Shown here in pieces: positions 9,814 to 18,818 of a stretch of 64,000 nt of DNA. Both the position numbers and the translations under genes were made by a program. The DNA is taken from contig CAJJDA010000009.1 in the NCBI GenBank assembly GCA_905182855.1, positions 1-64,000 on the forward strand, read 5' to 3'. Source of the DNA: a gamma proteobacterium HTCC2207. GTDB taxonomy: Bacteria; Pseudomonadota; Gammaproteobacteria; Pseudomonadales; Porticoccaceae. The notes under the pieces are model-generated. The model did not search any database, was not told the origin of the DNA, and saw nothing but the letters and a program-made list of their open reading frames with translations. Numbering within the stretch: the stretch's first letter is position 1; each line of letters starts with the position of its first letter.

Positions 9814-9929
9814 GTTAAAGCTAGTGGCAACCCCATAATGAATCTATCTTTGGCTTGTAACCGCTGATGCTATCGCGACATTTTTTATCTAGTTATCGAC
9901 TAGCGCTATGTTGAGATTCCAATCGATAC

Positions 9930-9955
9930 AAAAAAGCCCTACCAAATGGCAGGGC
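9930..9955 (-). terminator. Rho-independent terminator of the pnt operon
   Basis: On the minus strand GCCCTGCCATTTGGTAGGGC folds into a stem of five plus two base pairs with one mismatch, and is followed by six T residues. It lies about 27 bases after the pntB stop. Confidence 0.8.
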
Positions 9956-9981
9956 TTTTAGTTACTCAACAGAGCGTGCAA

Positions 9982-11424
9982 CTATGCCTGATTAAGCGCC
10001 GTGGTCATTTCAATAACCGCTTTCTTACCGTCGCCATACACCATTAGAGTATGGCTCATGGCAAACAGAGGATTCGGCAGTCCGGCAAAACCTGGACTCA
10101 ATGAACGCTTAATTACCACCACATTTTTCGCCTTGTCAACATTCAAGATTGGCATGCCGTAAATAGGGCTGCCTTCCACATCTCGCGCCATCGGGTTAGT
10201 CACATCGTTGGCACCAATGACAATCACCATGTCGGTGTCTTCAAAGGTCGGATTAATCCTATCCATCTCAACCAGTTTGTCATAGGGAACCTCGGCTTCC
10301 GCTAGCAGCACGTTCATATGCCCCGGCATACGACCAGCCACTGGGTGAATGCCGTATTCGACCTCTATGCCTTTGGCTTCCATGGCGTCAGCTAACTCGC
10401 GAACAGCATGCTGAGCCTGCGCCATAGCCATCCCATAGCCTGGCACGATAACAACCCGCTTAGCGACCTCGAGCATCATTGCTATTTCGTCAGGCTGGGC
10501 ACTGGTAACCTTGCCCGCATAAATCTCATCAGCATCAATTTCTTCGCCACCTGGAGCCATTTTTCCAAACAGCACGTTCGTCAGTGAGCGATTCATGGCA
10601 ACACACATTATTTGGGTAAGAATCAATCCCGAGGTTCCCACCAGAGAACCGGCGATAATCAGCACTGTGTTACCCAGAATAAAGCCGGCAAGCGCTGCCG
10701 CTATTCCCGAATAGGAGTTTAGCAGTGCGATAACCACGGGCATATCAGCGCCGCCAATTGGCATTACGAGAAACAGCCCTAGCAATAGCCCCAAACCAAC
10801 AATCGCCAGCATGCCAGCCATATTGCCTGGATCAACGACCACCGAACCTATCGCGAACAGGGCAGCAACGAACAAAATACCATTGCCAATAGGGCCACCA
10901 GGGAACCACAACTATTCTTCATCAGCTCCTGCAATTTGGAAAAAGCCACCAAACTACCGGTCAAGGTCACCGCGCCGATCAGAACGGTCAGTCCAATGGC
11001 AGTCAGTGCAAATATGCCCTCCGCACCTATGCCAAACGCCCCAGTATCGACAGCTAACGGGACTAGCATATCGGCAAAGGAGGTTGGCGCTGCACCCAGC
11101 GTTGTAAAGTACTCGGCCAAAGCAATAGTCAGCGACGCGCCACCACCAAAGCCATTGAGCAGAGCAACCATTTGCGGCATCGACGTCATTTGAATCCGCA
11201 GCGCCATCACGCCGCCAATAATCGAACCCACAGCCACACCAGCAATACGAAGGTATAGTCGACATTATTAATATTAAGAAAGTAATGACCACAGCCAATA
11301 ACATCCCCAGCGCGGATAACAGATTGCCTCGCACAGCGGTTTTTGGTTTAGTCAGTCCTTTGATTCCGAGAATAAATAGTACACCGGCAACTAAGTAAAT
11401 AAAGCTTACAATATTAGGATTCAT
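9982..11424 (-). CDS. pntB: NAD(P) transhydrogenase subunit beta (three frameshifts in this sequence)
   Basis: The membrane and NADP(H)-binding subunit of the proton-translocating transhydrogenase, which uses the proton gradient to make NADPH. The N-terminus (GVLFILGIKGLTKPKTAVRGN), middle (MTSMPQMVALLNGFGGGASL) and C-terminus (VIVPGYGMAMAQAQHAV, the dIII NADP site) lie in different frames. Frame breaks map near 11268, 11240 and 10910. At each, one missing base in a short run (AAA, GGG, TTT) restores continuous sequence, for example NNVDYTFVLL between the first two breaks. The corrected length is about 481 residues. Sequencing error is more likely than a pseudogene. It starts three bases after pntA2. 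Confidence 0.88.
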
Positions 11425-11427
11425 CGC

Positions 11428-11709
11428 TTACTTCCTCTTAAACATGGCAAGCATGCGGTTGGTGACCAGATAGCCGCCTACTACATTAATCGTCGCGAAT
11501 GTCACGGCGATAAAACCCAATATATTGACCAACATTGGTGAGCCATCAGAACCCGCGGCGAGTAGCGCGCCCACAAGCGTGATGCCCGAGACAGCGTTGG
11601 TGCCTGACATTAGCGGTGTGTGCAATGTGGGTGGTACTTTGGTGATCAACTCAACGCCAAGAAATAGCGAAAGTACAAAAAGTGCTAGTAATAAAATCAA
11701 GACTTCCAT
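11428..11709 (-). CDS. pntAB: NAD(P) transhydrogenase subunit alpha 2 (membrane part)
   Basis: A 93-residue membrane protein with three helices, equal to the C-terminal membrane segment of E. coli PntA. It contains the family sequence TPLMSGTNAVSGITLVGALL and the closing TINVVGGYLVTNRMLAMF. In this organism the alpha subunit is split in two genes, as in many bacteria: soluble NAD-binding domain and membrane domain. It lies between pntA and pntB with short gaps, forming a three-gene operon. Confidence 0.93.
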   Translation of the reverse strand: MEVLILLLALFVLSLFLGVELITKVPPTLHTPLMSGTNAVSGITLVGALLAAGSDGSPMLVNILGFIAVTFATINVVGGYLVTNRMLAMFKRK

Positions 11710-11724
11710 CGTTTATTCTCCCTT

Positions 11725-12907
11725 TTAAGCTTGGTCAGGTACATTGAGTTCAGGCAGGTTTAATAACTTGCGCATATAGGGGTGAGGAACTTCCCCATTA
11801 TGGGCTACGACCGTACCGGCAACAATCTCGTCATTAAAATCAAGATTCAGATTGCCCTGTTCATCAAGAATTAACTCAAGCAATGTCTGCATGTTTTTAC
11901 CGTACATCTGGCTGGCATGGTAGGCCAATTCTGAAGGCACATTTTCTGGCCCCAAAATAGTTACACCATGAGCTATGACGGTCTTACCCTGTTCGGTCAA
12001 ATCGCAGTTGCCACCGCGCTCAGCAGCCAGATCCACAATTACCGAGCCCGGCTTCATGGCCTTGACCATATCTTCGGTAACTAAAATTGGCGACTTGGCT
12101 CCGGGAATAGCCGCGGTGGTGATAATAATGTCTTGTTCGGCCACCACAGCGGTCATCAATTCACGCTGGCGGCGCAGAAAGTCTTCACCCTGTTCTTTGG
12201 CGTAACCACCAGCGCCTTCGGATTCTCCGGTATCCAAGTCCAGCTCTACTGGCTTGGCGCCGACCGAGATAATCTGTTCACGCGCGGCGGGCCGCACATC
12301 GTAAGCTTCAACCACGCCGCCCAATCGCTTGGCTGTAGCGCAGGCCTGCAACCCGGCAACGCCCACGCCCATAATTAAGACGCGTGCGGGCTGTAAGGTG
12401 CCGGCAGCGGTCATTAGCATAGGGAAAATACGCGGCGCAGCAGAAGCGCCCATCAGCACCAGCCTTATATCCAGATAGAGTTGCCATTGATGACAGAACA
12501 TCCATGCTTTGAGCACGACTAATACGCGGAACTAACTCTAATGCGATGGCGCTTGCACCTCGGTCAGCAACAGCCTGAGCGGCCTGAGGTGAAGCGAGCG
12601 GATCCATCATACCGATGACTAACTGGCCCTTTCTCAGGCTAGCCAAATCAGCGTCTGAATTATCGTTGTTGGATCCGAAAGATTGTACCTGCAAAATTAT
12701 ATCTGCCTTGGCAAATATTTCAGCACGGTCATCTGTAAGGGTGGCTCCAGAAGCGGCATATTCTGCATCGGGATAACCCGCAGCGCTTCCAGCATTGGTT
12801 TGAAAAAGCACCTGTACGCTTTTGTCAGTCAGAGACTTGACATTGGCAGGGGACATGGCGACTCGTTGTTCACCGGGTTTAATTTCCGACGGAATTCCGA
12901 TTATCAC
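11725..12907 (-). CDS. pntAA: NAD(P) transhydrogenase subunit alpha 1, NAD-binding (one frameshift)
   Basis: The soluble dI subunit that binds NAD(H). The first frame covers the N-terminal part through LSSMATLSGYKA. The second resumes with VLMGASAAPRIFPMLMTAAG and contains the Rossmann motif GVGVAGLQACATAKRLGG. The break is at 12459-12460, where one extra G (GCTGGTG for GCTGTG) accounts for the shift. The total span of 1183 bases is one over a multiple of three, and removing that base gives about 393 residues, normal for the split-type alpha subunit. The intact downstream partners argue for a sequencing error. Confidence 0.88.
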
Positions 12908-13150
12908 TCAATTCTCCTTGAGTTGGTTAAATTACTTTTTTGTATTTCCTTTAAAATTGAAGCCTTATTGTAACAATCTTTAATAACTGGTCACATCACG
13001 CCGAGGTATATAGCCACTATTAGCACCAGCGATGGAGCATGAATTGTGTGATAAAGTAAGGCCCTGTCACAGAAAAGTTAAGATACCTCGGTAGATTTTA
13101 AAATGCAGGCTCAGTCACCAGAGTCGTTTTCAAATGAGTATAAATCCGAT

Positions 13151-14104
13151 CTAATTATTACGGGCTACAGAGAAGTCCGCAAGTTCTAACATCACGTCCT
13201 TATATATGCTCCCTGGCAATTTAGCCAATGCCACTTTCGCCAGCTCAGCCTGATGTTGAGCCATTCCAATGCTGTACTCTAAGCCTCCTTTGGCCTTGAC
13301 CAACGCGAGTATCGGATTAAAACTTTCAGCACTTTTGGTTTCTATGGCCTGACAAATCATGCGGGCCTGTTCTGCATCACTGTTATCGCGAGTGTAGATA
13401 AGAGGCAGAGTCATTTTACCTTCAGCCAAATCGTCTCCAACATTTTTGCCAATACTGTCCACATCGCCCTGATAATCCAGTACGTCATCCGCAATCTGGA
13501 ATGCCAAGCCAAGATGCTTACCATAATCAGCCATGGCCGATTGGTTGACGCCAGCAAGGCTTGCGCCCGTCTGAGCGGCCGCCTCAAACAATTTCGCGGT
13601 TTTACGATAGATGACCTGTAGATAAATATCCGCTGTCAGGTTCGAATTACCGGCGTTCCCCATCTGCTGCACTTCGCCCTCTGAAATCACATTTGTAGCA
13701 TCAGCCATCATACTCATTATAGGCATATCACCAATCGCCACTAACATTTGAAAGGCACGCGAATAAAGAAAATCACCCACTAAAACGCTGGGCGCATTAC
13801 CCCATTGAGCATTCGCCGTGTCACGACCGCGGCGCAGTGCGGACACATCAACAACATCATCATGCAAAAGGGTCGCCGTATGAATAAATTCGATCACAGC
13901 AGCCATCTGGATATGCTGAGACCCCTTGTATCCATTGGCCAGAGCAGCGAGTAAAACCACCACTGGGCGCAGGCGTTTACCGCCAGAATCGACAATATAA
14001 TGGCCGATATTCTCCACTAATCCGACATCGGATTTTAGCTCGCTCACGATCAGCTTATTGACGGCAGCAAATTCTTGTTGGACAGCACTATGAAAAGACA
14101 ACAT
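13151..14104 (-). CDS. ispB: Octaprenyl/polyprenyl diphosphate synthase
   Basis: A 317-residue trans-isoprenyl diphosphate synthase that builds the side chain of ubiquinone. The two Asp-rich metal-binding motifs are visible: LLHDDVVD (first) and QIADDVLDYQGD (second), along with GGKRLRP for substrate binding. The small residues before the first motif (IHTATLLHDD) fit a long-chain product; chain length cannot be read with certainty. It stands alone, transcribed away from fabA. Confidence 0.92.
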   Translation of the reverse strand: MLSFHSAVQQEFAAVNKLIVSELKSDVGLVENIGHYIVDSGGKRLRPVVVLLAALANGYKGSQHIQMAAVIEFIHTATLLHDDVVDVSALRRGRDTANAQWGNAPSVLVGDFLYSRAFQMLVAIGDMPIMSMMADATNVISEGEVQQMGNAGNSNLTADIYLQVIYRKTAKLFEAAAQTGASLAGVNQSAMADYGKHLGLAFQIADDVLDYQGDVDSIGKNVGDDLAEGKMTLPLIYTRDNSDAEQARMICQAIETKSAESFNPILALVKAKGGLEYSIGMAQHQAELAKVALAKLPGSIYKDVMLELADFSVARNN

Positions 14105-14185
14105 CTATTTCCGGGCAAACTGCTTTATTTCGTAGGCCGCATGCTAGGGAGACACTCGGGATCTGTCAACTTAAAACCGCTTATA

Positions 14186-14198
14186 TGACTATTAGTCA
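14186..14198. promoter_or_regulatory. Palindrome upstream of fabA
   Basis: TGACTA-T-TAGTCA, six-base perfect arms, lies about 107 bases before the fabA start, in the ispB-fabA divergent region. It could be an operator for a fatty-acid regulator, but it does not match FabR or FadR sites that I know. Confidence 0.25.
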
Positions 14199-14304
14199 CT
14201 ACCCTTTTTATCCATGTCTGGTCGATAAGTCCTGTCGTAAATAGTTGATGGGGAGGCCAGAACTGGTTACGATGCGCCCTCTCTATCCAACATCAAAGGA
14301 ACTC

Positions 14305-14826
14305 ATGACCTTTAAGCCAAAGTCCTGCTATAACAAAGAAGAAATTTTAGGCTGCAGCCGCGGTGAGCTGTTCGGCCCGAACAACGCCAAACTTCCTGCG
14401 CCCAACATGCTTATGATCGACCGTATTGTCGAAATCAACAATACCGGTGGCAAACATGGCCTCGGGCAGATTATTGCTGAAATAGATATAACCCCTGAAC
14501 TGTGGTTCTTTGATTGTCACTTTGATGGCGACCCAGTCATGCCTGGCTGTCTGGGACTCGATGCTCTTTGGCAGCTGGTTGGATTTTTCTTAGTTTGGAA
14601 TGGTAATAACGGCCGCGGCCGCGCTCTGGGCGCAGGAAATGTTAAATTTTTCGGTCAAATTTTACCCACCGCCAAAAAAGTGACCTACAAACTTGATCTG
14701 ACCCGTCTAATTCAACGCAAACTTGTTATGGGCATTGCCGATGGTTCGGTTGAAGTTGATGGTCGCGAGATCTATACCGCCAAAGATTTGAAAGTCGGTC
14801 TGTTTGAGAGCACTGACAACTTTTAA
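14305..14826 (+). CDS. fabA: 3-hydroxydecanoyl-ACP dehydratase/isomerase
   Basis: The hot-dog-fold enzyme that dehydrates 3-hydroxyacyl-ACP and isomerises trans-2- to cis-3-decenoyl-ACP, the branch point to unsaturated fatty acids. Signature: [21 protein letters not shown], with the catalytic His in CHF and the Asp in [14 protein letters not shown] chose the ATG at 14305 because AAAGGAA precedes it and the resulting 173 residues match the usual length; a start 60 bases upstream adds a non-homologous leader. fabB follows after about 40 bases, making the standard fabAB operon. Confidence 0.95.
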   Translation: MTFKPKSCYNKEEILGCSRGELFGPNNAKLPAPNMLMIDRIVEINNTGGKHGLGQIIAEIDITPELWFFDCHFDGDPVMPGCLGLDALWQLVGFFLVWNGNNGRGRALGAGNVKFFGQILPTAKKVTYKLDLTRLIQRKLVMGIADGSVEVDGREIYTAKDLKVGLFESTDNF

Positions 14827-14868
14827 GTATTCCAACAGTAAGCTAACGCTACATCAGGAGGATTAGCA

Positions 14869-16083
14869 ATGAGACGTGCAGTAATTACGGGCCTTGGCGT
14901 TGTATCCTGTCTCGGCAATGACAAGCAGACTGTAACCCGTTCATTGAGAGAAGGAATCTCTGGCATTCGCCGCCGCGAAGACTTTGCGGAGATGGGCCTG
15001 CGCTGTAATGTTGGCGGCATACTAGACATAGACCCCAAAGATCATATTGATAGAAAGGTTCTCCGTTTCATGGGGGCCTCAGCCTCATACGCCTACATAG
15101 CCACGGATCGCGCAATTGCCGATGCCGGCCTGACACCTGAAATGGTTTCAGACCATCGCACCGGCCTCGTAATGGGCTCAGGTGGCGTTTCCGGTGAAAT
15201 GTTCACCGAGTCTATTGATGTTATGCGCGAGCGAGGCATCAAGCGTGCCGGGCCTTACCGAGTCACCCAAATCATGGCCAGTACCGTTTCTGCCTGCGTT
15301 GCTACCCCGTTTAAAATAAAGGGCGTCAACTACTCGATCTCCTCCGCCTGTGCTACTAGCGCTCACTGCATAGGCCATGCGGTTGAATTGATTCAACTGG
15401 GCAAACAAGATGTTTTGCTAGCCGGCGGCTCTGAAGACATGCACTGGTCCATGGCCGGTATGTTTGACGCTATGGGCGCGCTAACTAGTAAGTATAATGA
15501 CTCACCTGAAATTGCCTCTAGAGCTTACGATGCCGACAGAGATGGATTCGCTCCCGGCCTAGGTGCGGGGACCGTGATTGTAGAAGAACTTGAGCATGCG
15601 CTTGCCCGCGGTGCCAACATAATCTGTGAAGTGACGGGTTATGGCGCCACATCGGATGGTGCCGATATGGTATCCCCCTCAGGTGAAGGCGCCGAGCGTT
15701 GCATGAAGATGGCCATGGCAACAGCATCAGGTCCAGTGGACTATATCAACACTCATGGCACCAGTACGCCAGTCGGCGATATTGCTGAACTGGGCGCCAT
15801 TCGCAACACTTTTGGCGATAGCTGCCCAGACATTAGCTCGACTAAATCACTTTCAGGCCACAGCCTTGGTGCTGCGGGGGTTCATGAAGCCATTTACTGT
15901 ATGCTAATGATGGAAAATAACTTTGTTGCGGCATCGGCCAATATCAATACGCTCGATGATCACGCTCTGGGACTGCCAATTGTTTTGCAAACCAAAGAAA
16001 AAACGCTAGACCGCATTATGTCTAATAGCTTTGGCTTCGGCGGTACTAATGCGACTTTAGTGATGGAGCGTTTTACTGACTGA
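14869..16083 (+). CDS. fabB: 3-oxoacyl-ACP synthase I
   Basis: A 404-residue beta-ketoacyl-ACP synthase that elongates cis-3-decenoyl-ACP from FabA. The catalytic triad is present: Cys in [10 protein letters not shown], His in [11 protein letters not shown] and His in [13 protein letters not shown]. The closing [14 protein letters not shown] is the Gly-rich loop. AGGAGG lies just before the start. It is the second gene of the fabAB operon and is followed by a clear terminator. Confidence 0.96.
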   Translation: MRRAVITGLGVVSCLGNDKQTVTRSLREGISGIRRREDFAEMGLRCNVGGILDIDPKDHIDRKVLRFMGASASYAYIATDRAIADAGLTPEMVSDHRTGLVMGSGGVSGEMFTESIDVMRERGIKRAGPYRVTQIMASTVSACVATPFKIKGVNYSISSACATSAHCIGHAVELIQLGKQDVLLAGGSEDMHWSMAGMFDAMGALTSKYNDSPEIASRAYDADRDGFAPGLGAGTVIVEELEHALARGANIICEVTGYGATSDGADMVSPSGEGAERCMKMAMATASGPVDYINTHGTSTPVGDIAELGAIRNTFGDSCPDISSTKSLSGHSLGAAGVHEAIYCMLMMENNFVAASANINTLDDHALGLPIVLQTKEKTLDRIMSNSFGFGGTNATLVMERFTD

Positions 16084-16133
16084 ACAATATCATCTAGGTC
16101 ATTGCGCCATAAAGACGTGATTTGATCAGGTAC

Positions 16134-16163
16134 AAAAAAGGCAGCCATTGGCCGCCTTTTTTT
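16134..16163. terminator. Bidirectional terminator between fabB and the peroxiredoxin gene
   Basis: A six-A run is followed by GGCAGCC-ATT-GGCCGCC (one mismatch in the stem) and a seven-T run, so it can terminate fabAB on the plus strand and the convergent peroxiredoxin gene on the minus strand. Confidence 0.9.
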
Positions 16164-16182
16164 GTGCTAAAACGTCTGTCGT

Positions 16183-16659
16183 TTACAGCGCCGCTAAAAT
16201 AGCCTCGGCACTTGTGGCTTCTAGAGCAGCTTCATCAATATTTAGCAAACTCACCACACCATCATCGACAACCATAGCGAAGCGCTTGCTACGGGCTCCC
16301 ATGCCATAAACTGATGCATCTAAGACAAGATCCAGAGCCTTGGTGAAGTCACCATTGCCGTCTGCCAACATCACAAGATGCTCGGCATTCGCAGCTTTTC
16401 CCCAGGCATCCATAACAAACACATCATTGACCGACATGCAGGCAACTGTATCCACGCCCTTCGCCTTAATGGCATCGACATGTACAACAAAACCGGGCAG
16501 ATGCGCCATCGAGCATGTTGGTGTGAACGCACCTGGAACAGCGAAGAGAACTACTTTTTTACCATCAAAAATATCTGCTGTGCTGATCCCCGCAGGACCC
16601 TCTGCACCCATAACTGTCATCATTCCCTCAGGAACTTTATCGCCAACTTTAATCGTCAT
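16183..16659 (-). CDS. Peroxiredoxin (Prx5 type)
   Basis: A 158-residue thiol peroxidase of the atypical Prx5/AhpC-TSA group, which reduces hydrogen and organic peroxides. The peroxidatic Cys lies in VPGAFTPTCSMAHLPG, with the conserved Pro and Thr around it. The distal WGKAANAEHLVMLAD and YGMGARSKRFAMVVDDG blocks also fit Prx5. No clear resolving Cys is present; the second Cys (VACMSV) is not in the usual position, so a 1-Cys or glutathione-dependent cycle is possible. Confidence 0.9.
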   Translation of the reverse strand: MTIKVGDKVPEGMMTVMGAEGPAGISTADIFDGKKVVLFAVPGAFTPTCSMAHLPGFVVHVDAIKAKGVDTVACMSVNDVFVMDAWGKAANAEHLVMLADGNGDFTKALDLVLDASVYGMGARSKRFAMVVDDGVVSLLNIDEAALEATSAEAILAAL

Positions 16660-16706
16660 TTAAACCTCGTCATTAATTGTTTTAATAGGTACCAAAAAAC
16701 CGCTAT

Positions 16707-17218
16707 CTAGAACGGAATGTCATCGTCAAAACTGTCCATCCCCTGGGGCCTGCTGCTGGGGCCTGCTGTGGTGCATTCTGCTGCTGCCCTTGTTGTGGGG
16801 CCGAGCTATTTTGCTGTGGCGCTGAATTTTGATAGCCGCCACCCTGCTGTTGAGGTGCATCATAACCGCCTTGTCCGCCGCTGCGAGTATCAAGCATCTG
16901 CATTTCACTTGCAATTATTTCGGTTGTGTAACGGTCTTGGCCGTCCTGCGCCTGCCATTTGCGAGTGCGAAGAGAACCCTCAACATAAAGCTTCGAGCCT
17001 TTCTTGACATACTCGCCTGCGATTTCCGCCAACCGGTTATAAAACGTCACCCGATGCCATTCGGTGCGCTCTTGTTGATCGCCTGTGTTTTTATCTTTCC
17101 ATGATTCTGATGTCGCAATACTCAGATTAGTGACTGCACCACCTGATGGCATAAAGCGTGTTTCAGGGTCCTGACCACAGTTACCCACGATGATGACTTT
17201 GTTGACTCCGCGCGCCAT
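16707..17218 (-). CDS. ssb: Single-stranded DNA-binding protein (frameshift near the C-terminus)
   Basis: The OB-fold replication protein. The N-terminal approximately 110 residues ([38 protein letters not shown]) are typical. A Gln/Gly/Pro-rich linker follows. As written the frame ends abnormally at 16703, but the minus strand at 16707-16736 encodes the canonical acidic tip DSFDDDIPF in another frame. One missing base in the four-C run at 16740-16743 reconnects them and gives 170 residues. The tip docks SSB to other replication and repair proteins and is essential in E. coli, so a sequencing error is likely. Confidence 0.92.
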
Positions 17219-17234
17219 TTTAATCTCCTGTTCG

Positions 17235-18602
17235 TTAACGTTTTAAATAAGGTCTAAGGCTTTGCATATCCACGGTCTTCTTATCAACCTTGACATAGGC
17301 AAGCGACTCCCCTTTGATCAGGAGTATATCGTCTACCCCCACTATAGCAGAAATTATTTTTACAAAATCGTTATGCTCACTATCTCCGACATGCAACACC
17401 AGGGTTTGTAGTGGTCGAGGAGATTGTAGTCCCAACGACAGCAGCCACCAGATCGCTAGCACCGCGGTCAAAAGCAAAAATAACCCATCAGTGCCAAACT
17501 GCTGCAAACTAACCCCTCCCAATGTCCCCCCCACAAAGGCACCCAGAAACTGACTGGTGGAATAAATACCCATGGCAGTACCGCGACGTCCTGCCGGACA
17601 GGCTTTACTCATCCATGAGGGTAACGACGCTTCTAGCAGATTAAAGCAGGCAAAAAACACAAGCAGCATCAATGGCGTCATAAGCACACCGCGAGCGGTA
17701 CCTAGCACTAACATCGCAATTGCCATACAGGCAATTGCCGAGACAAAGCTGAGTTTTTGGCGTTGATGTTTTTCACCCAAAATCATTACCGGCAACATGG
17801 CTACAAAGCCGCCGCCCAGTAAGGCTAAATACACCCACCAAAGATTATCAGCACTGACATTCAACTCCTCTGCCAGAATGCTCGGAATCACTACAAACGA
17901 TGCCATCAGCGCCAGATGTAAGGCAAATATGCCTATATTAAGACGCAGTAACGTTGGTTCGGTCAATAGACTGGCAATATGCCTAATATCGGCCAAGGTC
18001 TCCCGATTGCGCTGCAGCGCAACCACGCGTGGCACAAAAACTAGAAATACCAGAATTCCGATCAAACCCAATAATGCAGTGACCCAAAAAATGCCGGACA
18101 GACCCATGGATGCAGCAATTAATGGGCCGAGAATCATTGCCAGAATAAAAGATAAGCCAATGCTGGCACCAATAGTTGCCATAGCCTTGGTACGGTTCTC
18201 TTCGGCTGTCAGGTCGGCAACCATCGCCATTAGAGTACTGGCAATAGCCCCCATACCCTGCAGTGCACGGCCAATCATGAGCCCCTGCATGCTGTCGGCC
18301 GACGCCGCCACAACACTGCCGAGAACAAACATCAACAGACCACCAACAATCACTGGCTTGCGACCTATCTTGTCCGACAGAAGACCGAGGGGAATCTGCA
18401 AAAGGGCCTGAGTTAATCCGTAAATACCCAGCGTAAGACCTAATAAAAAGGGCGTCGCATCCGCGTAATTATCTTGGTACAGCGCCAGTACTGGCAGCAC
18501 CATAAACAGTCCAAGCATCCTGAAGCCGTAGAGGCTGGCAAGAGACAATGTGGCGCGCTTCTCCAAAGGAGAAAAACCGGTGGGTGGTGCAGATTCAGTC
18601 AA
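17235..18602 (-). CDS. yajR: MFS transporter, YajR type
   Basis: A 455-residue, 12-helix major facilitator protein. Motif A is clear between helices 2 and 3 ([16 protein letters not shown]), and [17 protein letters not shown] follows. The last approximately 60 residues ([22 protein letters not shown] onwards) form a soluble ferredoxin-like YAM domain found on E. coli YajR, whose total length (454) is nearly the same. The substrate is unknown. It lies 16 bases upstream of ssb and divergent from uvrA, an arrangement common in gammaproteobacteria. Confidence 0.82.
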   Translation of the reverse strand: MTESAPPTGFSPLEKRATLSLASLYGFRMLGLFMVLPVLALYQDNYADATPFLLGLTLGIYGLTQALLQIPLGLLSDKIGRKPVIVGGLLMFVLGSVVAASADSMQGLMIGRALQGMGAIASTLMAMVADLTAEENRTKAMATIGASIGLSFILAMILGPLIAASMGLSGIFWVTALLGLIGILVFLVFVPRVVALQRNRETLADIRHIASLLTEPTLLRLNIGIFALHLALMASFVVIPSILAEELNVSADNLWWVYLALLGGGFVAMLPVMILGEKHQRQKLSFVSAIACMAIAMLVLGTARGVLMTPLMLLVFFACFNLLEASLPSWMSKACPAGRRGTAMGIYSTSQFLGAFVGGTLGGVSLQQFGTDGLFLLLTAVLAIWWLLSLGLQSPRPLQTLVLHVGDSEHNDFVKIISAIVGVDDILLIKGESLAYVKVDKKTVDMQSLRPYLKR

Positions 18603-18756
18603 GGCAGCATCAGATTCTAAGTCGTGTCAGCTTGCATGTTAACAGCCCAACAGAGTCTCAACCACCGTCAGTGAATCTTTTTTATGGCTTATGTGGACGT
18701 AATAGCAGTCTAGACAATCTCTGTCGCCGTATTATTACATATAACTGCAAATCACT

Positions 18757-18786
18757 TTGCTCTAAGGGTAAGTCACGCCTTATAAT
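18757..18786 (+). promoter_or_regulatory. Probable sigma70 promoter of uvrA
   Basis: TTGCTC and a perfect TATAAT are separated by 18 bases, 33 bases ahead of the uvrA start. I looked for a LexA box (CTGT-N8-ACAG) around it and did not see one. Confidence 0.5.
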
Positions 18787-18818
18787 CGGTCGTTTAACTA
18801 AAGCAGAAACAAAGTTCT

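Noticed and set aside
9831-9839. CCCCATAAT on the plus strand, like a sigma32 -10
   Set aside because: No matching -35 at proper distance and no plus-strand gene downstream.
10954-11266. Cys/Trp-rich second half of the frame starting at 11424
   Set aside because: It is out-of-frame pntB sequence after a one-base deletion; the conserved protein continues in another frame.
16726-16914. Minus-strand frame ending in APGDGQF within ssb
   Set aside because: It is a shadow frame; the true SSB C-terminus is the DSFDDDIPF frame ending at 16707.
18603-18818. LexA/SOS box upstream of uvrA
   Set aside because: uvrA is SOS-controlled in E. coli, but no CTGT-N8-ACAG-like site is visible here.
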